Positions 59,227 to 64,000 of a stretch of 64,000 nt of DNA are shown one piece after another (the stretch's first letter is position 1; each line of letters starts with the position of its first letter). This DNA comes from Streptomyces orinoci (lineage in GTDB: Bacteria > Actinomycetota > Actinomycetes > Streptomycetales > Streptomycetaceae), in the NCBI RefSeq assembly GCF_003121295.1, contig NZ_PHNC01000031.1, forward strand, positions 1,428,439 through 1,492,438, given 5' to 3'. Both the position numbers and the translations under genes were made by a program. The notes below the pieces were generated by a model. The model did not search any database and was not told the origin of the DNA. It worked only from the letters and a program-made list of their open reading frames with translations.

Positions 59227-62103
59227 TTGCGTAAGGCCAGAGCACAGAGCGGCAGGACACGCGGCAGGAAAAGCGGTGGGGGGAGCGGCCGGCGGGGCCC
59301 GGGCGCGGGCATAGGCGGTCTCGGTGGCGCGGCGGCGCTGGTCTCGGCCGCCGCGCTGGTGGTGAGCGGGGCCCCGGCCCTGGCCGCCGCCAGGACCCCC
59401 GCCCCGTCCCCGGTGGAGGTGATCCCGGGGCAGGGCACAGCAACTCCCGCGCTGGTGACCGGAATCCGGGAGGCGGTGACCGCCAAGGCCGGCCCGGCGG
59501 ACGCGGCACGCGCGCACCTGGCGCGCCAGGAGGGCCGGTACCGGATCGCCGATCCGGACCATAACCTCACGCCGGTACGGACCCTGCGCCAGGACGGCAC
59601 CGAGACCGTGCGGCTGCAACAGCGCTACCGGGGCGTGGAGGTCCTCGGCGGCCAGTATGTGGTGCGGATGGAGAACAAGGACGGCAAGCGGGTCGTCACC
59701 GGCACCTCCGGCAGGTACTTCACCGGCCTCAGGACCGCGGTCCGGGCCCAGGTCGGCGAGCAGACGGCCGTACGGCGCGCGGTCGCCGCGGTCGCCGGGC
59801 AGCTGGGCGGGCGGACCCTGGGGCCCAAGGATGTACCGCCCCGCCCCGGCCGCCCCACCCCGGCCGCCGCCGCGCTCAGCGGGACGGCACGGGGCCTGGT
59901 GGTGCTGCCCCGGGGCAGCGGGGTGCTCACCCAGCACATCACGGTGCACGGCCGGAACCCCGTCACCGGTGAACCGGTGCTGCGCGAGGTCTATATCGAC
60001 GCCCGGGCCGGGTTCCCGGTGCTCCAGTACAGCGGCATCCAGACCTTCGCCGGGCCCGCCGCGCCCGGCACCGCCACCGCCCGGAACGCGCGCCAGGACA
60101 CCCGGCGGGCCACCGGTGACCCGGTCACCACCGGCTCCGGGGTGAAGTACGACGGACAGACCGTCGAGCTGGGCGTGGAGCTGGACCCGGCACGCAAGGA
60201 GTATCTGCTGCGCGACCGCAGGCGGATGGCGGATACCTCGAAGAATGTGATCGCCACCTGGGACGCCCGCGGCAAGGACGTGGCCGAGGCAAATGGCAAG
60301 TGGCCGGCGGGCATCCGGGAGTTCGGCTCGCCCACCCCGGAGTTCGGCAAGGACGCCACCGAGTCCGGCGCGGTGGACGCGCACTGGGCGGCGGCCCAGG
60401 TCTATGACTACTACCGGTCCGTCCACAAGCGGGACAGCCTGGACGGCCAGGGCATGACCATCAACTCCCTGGTGGGCGTGACCGACTTCGGCGGCAGCTA
60501 TGTCAACGCCTTCTGGGACGGCACCAAGATGGTGTACGGCGGCGGCGACAAGGAGTACCGGACGCTCTCGGCCGGACTGGACGTGGTGGGCCATGAGATG
60601 ACCCATGGGGTGGTGGAGAACTCCGCCGGCCTGGTCTACGCGGGCCAGTCCGGCGCGCTCAACGAGGCGCTGGCCGACTACTTCGGCGCCGCCATCCGGA
60701 CCAACACCTACGGGATCGCCATGGACGACCCCGACGCCGGGCTGCTGGGCGGCTCGCTGTGCCGCACCAAGTCGCCCCGCCAGTGCGCCTTCCGGGACCT
60801 CGGCGACGGCCGCACCACCAGCAAGAGCTTCCTGGGCGTGAGCTTCGCCACCGACAATGGCGGAGTACACCTCAACTCCACCATCTTCTCCGGTGCCTTG
60901 TGGGATATGCGCAAGGACCTCGGCCCCACCCTGGCCGACAAGATCGTCTACCGGGCGCTCACCCGCTATATGACCCCGCTGGACGGCTTCACCGAGGGCC
61001 GCAACGCGGTGCTGGCCGCCGCCCGCGAGCTGAAGATCTCGGCCCGCGCCCTGCGCGCGGTGGAACGGGACTTCAACGCCCATGGCATCGTGCCCAACTG
61101 GGAACTGGCGCTGGGCGTGGACTCCGACCGGCTGCTGGACAAGGTGAACACCAATGACAGCACGGTGGGCGCGGGCGGCGGCTACTGGGCCGCGGCCAAG
61201 TCCAATGACGACGGCTCCGAGCCCTACTCGGTATGGGCCGGCCACTCCGACGGCACCGGCGCCACCCGGCTGCTGAGCCCCAACGACGGCCGCTACCACG
61301 TCGATCCGGCCACCGACGGCAAGACGGTGGCCTGGGCCGCGTACGGGCCCGACGGGGTGGATGTACTCTCCCGGCCGCTGTCCGGCGGACCGGTGCGCAA
61401 GCTGTACTCCACCACCGGCACCGTCACCCATGTCCGGGTCTCCGACATCGCGGTGGTCTTCGAGGTCGCCGACCCCTTCGGCGGGCGGCATGTGGGCTAT
61501 GTGCGCACCGGGGAGAAGAAGGCCGCCTTCGTGGACGACGCCCGCCCCGAGCAGTCCACCTCACTGCCCTCGGTCAGCGGCTACCGGATCGCCTACGCCC
61601 GCGCCTACCCGGAGGGCGACTCCTACCGCTATGGCACCGAGGTGCTGGATCTGAGGAGCGGCACCAGGACCTTGATGTCCCAGCTCGGCACCCCGGCCGA
61701 GATCGGGCAGACCGGTATCAACCACCAGAATGTCTTCTGGCTGGTGCCCGATGGCCAGGGCCAGGGACGGACCGTGGTGCGCCGGGCGGCCCTGGACGGC
61801 ACCGCGCCGGTGGACTTCGCCCGGGACAAGGCGGCCGAGGCCGGATACGCCTTCGACCTGACCGTCTCGGAGAGCGCGGTGACGGTCAACTCCCAGGTTC
61901 CGGACCAGGGGTACCACAACGAGACCATGGCCAAGCTCTGGCAGTTCACCACCGATGGCGCTCCCCGGGGCCGGATGTCCTGCAACCGGGGCGAGCAGCT
62001 CTCCGGGGTGGCGGTCAGCGGCCGTCAGGTGGTGTGGCTGGACGGCACCACCGGCTGGACCGACCTGGTCACCCGCACCCGCCCGGCCGGTAACTGCGGC
62101 TGA
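59227..62103 (+). CDS. Secreted M4 (thermolysin-type) metalloprotease with beta-propeller-like C-terminus
   Basis: A 958-aa exported zinc endopeptidase. The start is a TTG at 59227 with an excellent GGAGGG 6 nt upstream. It has a long basic signal peptide (~1-58, AALVVSGAPALAAA), an FTP/PepSY-type propeptide (~60-270), and the M4 catalytic domain with zinc ligands H456 and H460 in HEMTH and E480 in GALNEALAD. The C-terminal ~320 residues lack the usual P-proprotein or PKD domain. They contain YSVWAGHSDG, YHVDPATDGKTVAWA and IAVVFEVADPFGG repeats that recall TolB/DPP-like beta-propeller blades. An intrinsic terminator follows. Confidence 0.92.
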   Translation: MRKARAQSGRTRGRKSGGGSGRRGPGAGIGGLGGAAALVSAAALVVSGAPALAAARTPAPSPVEVIPGQGTATPALVTGIREAVTAKAGPADAARAHLARQEGRYRIADPDHNLTPVRTLRQDGTETVRLQQRYRGVEVLGGQYVVRMENKDGKRVVTGTSGRYFTGLRTAVRAQVGEQTAVRRAVAAVAGQLGGRTLGPKDVPPRPGRPTPAAAALSGTARGLVVLPRGSGVLTQHITVHGRNPVTGEPVLREVYIDARAGFPVLQYSGIQTFAGPAAPGTATARNARQDTRRATGDPVTTGSGVKYDGQTVELGVELDPARKEYLLRDRRRMADTSKNVIATWDARGKDVAEANGKWPAGIREFGSPTPEFGKDATESGAVDAHWAAAQVYDYYRSVHKRDSLDGQGMTINSLVGVTDFGGSYVNAFWDGTKMVYGGGDKEYRTLSAGLDVVGHEMTHGVVENSAGLVYAGQSGALNEALADYFGAAIRTNTYGIAMDDPDAGLLGGSLCRTKSPRQCAFRDLGDGRTTSKSFLGVSFATDNGGVHLNSTIFSGALWDMRKDLGPTLADKIVYRALTRYMTPLDGFTEGRNAVLAAARELKISARALRAVERDFNAHGIVPNWELALGVDSDRLLDKVNTNDSTVGAGGGYWAAAKSNDDGSEPYSVWAGHSDGTGATRLLSPNDGRYHVDPATDGKTVAWAAYGPDGVDVLSRPLSGGPVRKLYSTTGTVTHVRVSDIAVVFEVADPFGGRHVGYVRTGEKKAAFVDDARPEQSTSLPSVSGYRIAYARAYPEGDSYRYGTEVLDLRSGTRTLMSQLGTPAEIGQTGINHQNVFWLVPDGQGQGRTVVRRAALDGTAPVDFARDKAAEAGYAFDLTVSESAVTVNSQVPDQGYHNETMAKLWQFTTDGAPRGRMSCNRGEQLSGVAVSGRQVVWLDGTTGWTDLVTRTRPAGNCG

Positions 62104-62120
62104 CCGACCGGGAAGTGAGA

Positions 62121-62156
62121 CCGTGCCCCCCGGCGCCGATGTGCCGGGGGGCACGG
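62121..62156. terminator. Bidirectional hairpin terminator
   Basis: Perfect 14-bp stem (62121-62134 / 62143-62156) with an 8-nt loop between the convergent ends of the M4 protease and GH25 genes. No U-run on either side. Confidence 0.7.
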
Positions 62157-62171
62157 CGGTACGGGGCCGGC

Positions 62172-63008
62172 TCAGCCGTCGGCCAGGGCCTTCAGCCGGG
62201 CGTAGGAGCCGTTGAAGCGGTCGTGGTCCCCCACGGTGGGGCCGGAGTCGGTGTACTGCCACACGGTGTGGAAGCTCCAGCCGGCCGGGAGGGCGCCGGG
62301 CGTGGCGCCATAGCGCGCCGTCCACAGCGGGTTGACGGAGCCGAAGCCGGTGTAGTCACCGGTGCAGCGGTGCCACCAGCCGGTGGTGGTGTAGAGGACC
62401 GCGTCCCGTCCGGTGCGGTCCCGGTAGGTGGCGAAGAAGTCGGCCATCCAGTGCGTCAGTTGGCGGGCGCTCAGGCCGTAGCAGGCCTCCCCGTAGGGGT
62501 TGTACTCCATGTCCAGCACACCCGGCAGTGTCCGGCCGTCCGCCGACCAGCCGCCGCCATGGCCGGCGAAGTAGGCCGCCTGCGCCGCGCCGGAGGAGTT
62601 GTCCGGCAGGGCGAAGTGGTAGGCGCCGCGGATCATTCCGGCCTGGTACGGGCCGTCGTACTGCTGGGTGAAGTAGGGGTTGGTGTAGCTGGTGCCCTCG
62701 GTCGCCTTGGCCCAGGCGAAACGGACCCCGGAGCGGTAGAGGGAGCCCCAGGGGACGTTGCCGTTGTGGCTGCTGACGTCCACGCCCTCCACAAAGGCCA
62801 GCGGCGCGGGCGGGGGCGCTCCATGGCCGCCGCCCTCGTGGGGCCGTACGGTCACGCCCATCCAGTCCCGCCCGGGATGCGATGGTCTGGGCGGGCCGCC
62901 TGCGGCCCGGGCGGCGCCGGGCAGCGCGCACAGCAGCGCCAGCGCGGCAAACAGGGCGGTGAGCAGGGAGAGGGCCCTCGGGGGGCCGGAACAGTGGTGC
63001 GCGGGCAT
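62172..63008 (-). CDS. Secreted GH25 muramidase (lysozyme)
   Basis: A 278-aa exported 1,4-beta-N-acetylmuramidase that hydrolyses peptidoglycan. The signal peptide (~1-35, ending ARA) is followed by a Pro-rich linker and a GH25 barrel starting FVEGVDVSSHNG (catalytic D77), with the second acidic pair in GVLDMEYNP and the ending WQYTDSG. The ATG at 63008 has GGAGG 4-5 nt upstream. There is no cell-wall-binding domain. It shares a terminator with the M4 protease gene; both proteins are secreted hydrolases. Confidence 0.95.
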   Translation of the reverse strand: MPAHHCSGPPRALSLLTALFAALALLCALPGAARAAGGPPRPSHPGRDWMGVTVRPHEGGGHGAPPPAPLAFVEGVDVSSHNGNVPWGSLYRSGVRFAWAKATEGTSYTNPYFTQQYDGPYQAGMIRGAYHFALPDNSSGAAQAAYFAGHGGGWSADGRTLPGVLDMEYNPYGEACYGLSARQLTHWMADFFATYRDRTGRDAVLYTTTGWWHRCTGDYTGFGSVNPLWTARYGATPGALPAGWSFHTVWQYTDSGPTVGDHDRFNGSYARLKALADG

Positions 63009-63215
63009 GGTGCCTCCGGGAGCTCGGTGGGGGAGTCTCGGTGGGAGGTGGGGTTTTGGCCATTGGTGTGGTCATGTCATGGCCTTGAGTCAGTGATACC
63101 CCGGCCCGGGGCCCGGGATGCTGCCATTGGTCCGATCCTGGGAAATACTGGCCCGGCCGCGGCGAATGGCCGCGGTGGAGAACTGTCGGCGGCGGAAAAG
63201 CGAAGAGGGCGCGAG

Positions 63216-63668
63216 GTGCGGGAGATCGGCGAGGACGGGGAGCAGGAGTTCCTGGCGCTGGAGCGGGAGTTGGCGGTCTTCCTGCGCCGGGCGCGGGCGT
63301 CCTCCGGGGAGATGGCCCGCGAGGTCCACCCCGAGCTGGAGCCCGCCGCCTATGGACTGCTGGTGCGGCTGGCCGAGACGGGGCGGCAGCGGGCCACCGA
63401 GCTGGCCGCCTACTTCGGCGTGGGCAAGGCCACCATGAGCCGCCAGCTCCGGGCGCTGGACGAGCTGGGGCTGATCGCCCGCACCCCCGACCCGGCGGAC
63501 GGCCGGGCCTCGCTGGTCGAGCTGACGGAAGAGGGCAGCGAGCGCTTCACCCGGGTCCGGGATGCGCGGCGTGCGCAGTATGTCCGCAAACTGGCGGACT
63601 GGGACCGCGCGGAGATCGCGGAACTGGCCCGCCTCCTCCACCAACTCAACACCAGCGTCGGCCCTTAG
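63216..63668 (+). CDS. MarR-family transcriptional regulator
   Basis: A 150-aa winged-helix regulator. Recognition helix GVGKATMSRQLRALDELGLI and the wing RTPDPADGRASLVELTEEG with the conserved DxR motif identify MarR. The N- and C-terminal helices form the dimer interface. The GTG at 63216 is 6 nt after AGAGGG and gives a protein of normal length. It is divergent from the GH25 gene across 207 bp, which may hold a shared operator, although no clear palindrome was seen. Its ligand is unknown. Confidence 0.92.
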   Translation: MREIGEDGEQEFLALERELAVFLRRARASSGEMAREVHPELEPAAYGLLVRLAETGRQRATELAAYFGVGKATMSRQLRALDELGLIARTPDPADGRASLVELTEEGSERFTRVRDARRAQYVRKLADWDRAEIAELARLLHQLNTSVGP

Positions 63669-63671
63669 GCC

Positions 63672-64000
63672 GCCCCATCAGGGGCGCGGGGAACTGCGCG
63701 AGCAACCACCCCCGGCCCGCGGCCGAACATCAAGGGGCATTGGCAGACGCCGTGTCGGCGCCGGGGTGCGCCCTTCCAGGGGCGCGGGGAACTGCGCGAG
63801 CAAGCCCCACGGCCCGCGGCCGAACACCAAGATGCGCTGGCAGACGCCGCATTGGCGCCGGGTTGCGCCCCTCTCAGGGGCGCGGGGAACTGCGCGACCA
63901 GCCCAGGGCGGCCCGCACCGGAAATGGGGGTCTCGTCGCCGGGTGCGGCCCGGTGGTCGCGTTGTGCCCACCCTCCCCCAGCCTCCGGCCGGGGGTGCCC
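63672..64000 (+). repeat. Three tandem R1 repeats, running to the window edge
   Basis: Directly after the MarR stop. Exact 20-bp cores at 63681, 63779 and 63877 give an exact 98-bp period. Each unit carries TGGCAGACGCCG and a GCGCCGGG(G)TGCGCCC block. The element closes with TGCCCACCCTCCCCCAGC and a CTCCGGCCGGGG hairpin, the same tail as at ~32530. The array may continue beyond the window. Confidence 0.85.

Noticed and set aside
63672..64000. The regular 98-bp repeats as a CRISPR array
   Set aside because: The units are almost entirely repeat with no unique spacers of constant length, and no cas genes are nearby.
1..64000. tRNA, rRNA, transposase or phage integrase genes
   Set aside because: No such sequence was recognised on either strand; accessory blocks are inferred from content only.

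Overview
The window is a very GC-rich stretch of actinobacterial chromosome, almost certainly a Streptomyces. The signs are strong G/C third-position bias, frequent GTG and TTG starts, rare TTA codons, DUF397/DUF5753 genes, a Ni-superoxide dismutase with its maturation protease, a Kgd-type E2-E1 fusion, and a SARP-like regulator. Gene order (sodN-sodX, glutamate-type ABC transporter, malic enzyme, kgd, histidine kinase/response regulator, lon) matches, from memory, the SCO525x-SCO528x part of the S. coelicolor core chromosome. Accessory blocks are inserted between these core genes.

Layout. 1-3.6 kb: a partial gene, tatA, an LCP cell-wall ligase and a secreted/membrane Gly-rich protein. 3.6-7.4 kb: a Mg-type P-type ATPase with a cysteine-less ArsR regulator, and a DUF3592 membrane protein. 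7.5-9.2 kb: sodN/sodX and a CGNR zinc-finger regulator with a clear palindromic operator. 9.3-12.5 kb: a polar amino acid ABC operon whose permease carries a ~200-residue disordered head. 13-17 kb: malic enzyme, a zinc-binding-type dehydrogenase and a secreted GH5 glycosidase. 17.2-20.4 kb: a PadR/DUF4097 operon and small hypothetical proteins.

20.6-32.4 kb is the most unusual part: seven co-directional genes encoding a Trypco1 protein, a trypsin-VMAP protein, a MoxR AAA+ ATPase, a vWA/SAV_2336-type protein, a short FxsA-like peptide, a stand-alone HExxH (Fxs-type) peptide-modification protein and a TIR-like/NB-ARC/TPR FxsT-like protein. It reads as a merger of a vWA-MoxR-VMAP conflict/signalling module with an FxSxx-COOH-type RiPP module that lacks its radical SAM enzyme.

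32.6-43 kb: kgd, a two-component system, a spermidine-synthase-like protein, a rhomboid-like membrane protein and lon with a HAIR-like (HspR) operator. 43.4-50.2 kb: a large SARP/AfsR-like regulator, an ABC-2 exporter with a truncated PepX_C remnant, and a decayed DUF5753 gene next to an intact DUF397 gene. 50.4-57 kb: a tightly coupled four-gene operon (ThDP enzyme, 5-aminolevulinate synthase with a TTA codon, MFS exporter, class III aminotransferase) and a LysR regulator preceded by five 11-bp iterons; this looks like a small specialised-metabolism locus. 57-64 kb: a methyltransferase, an arylamine N-acetyltransferase, an M4 metalloprotease, a GH25 muramidase and a MarR regulator.

A dispersed repeat family with a 20-bp core (ten exact copies, 97-98 bp period when tandem) sits just after the 3' ends of genes throughout. 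No rRNA, tRNA, CRISPR array, transposase or phage gene was seen.
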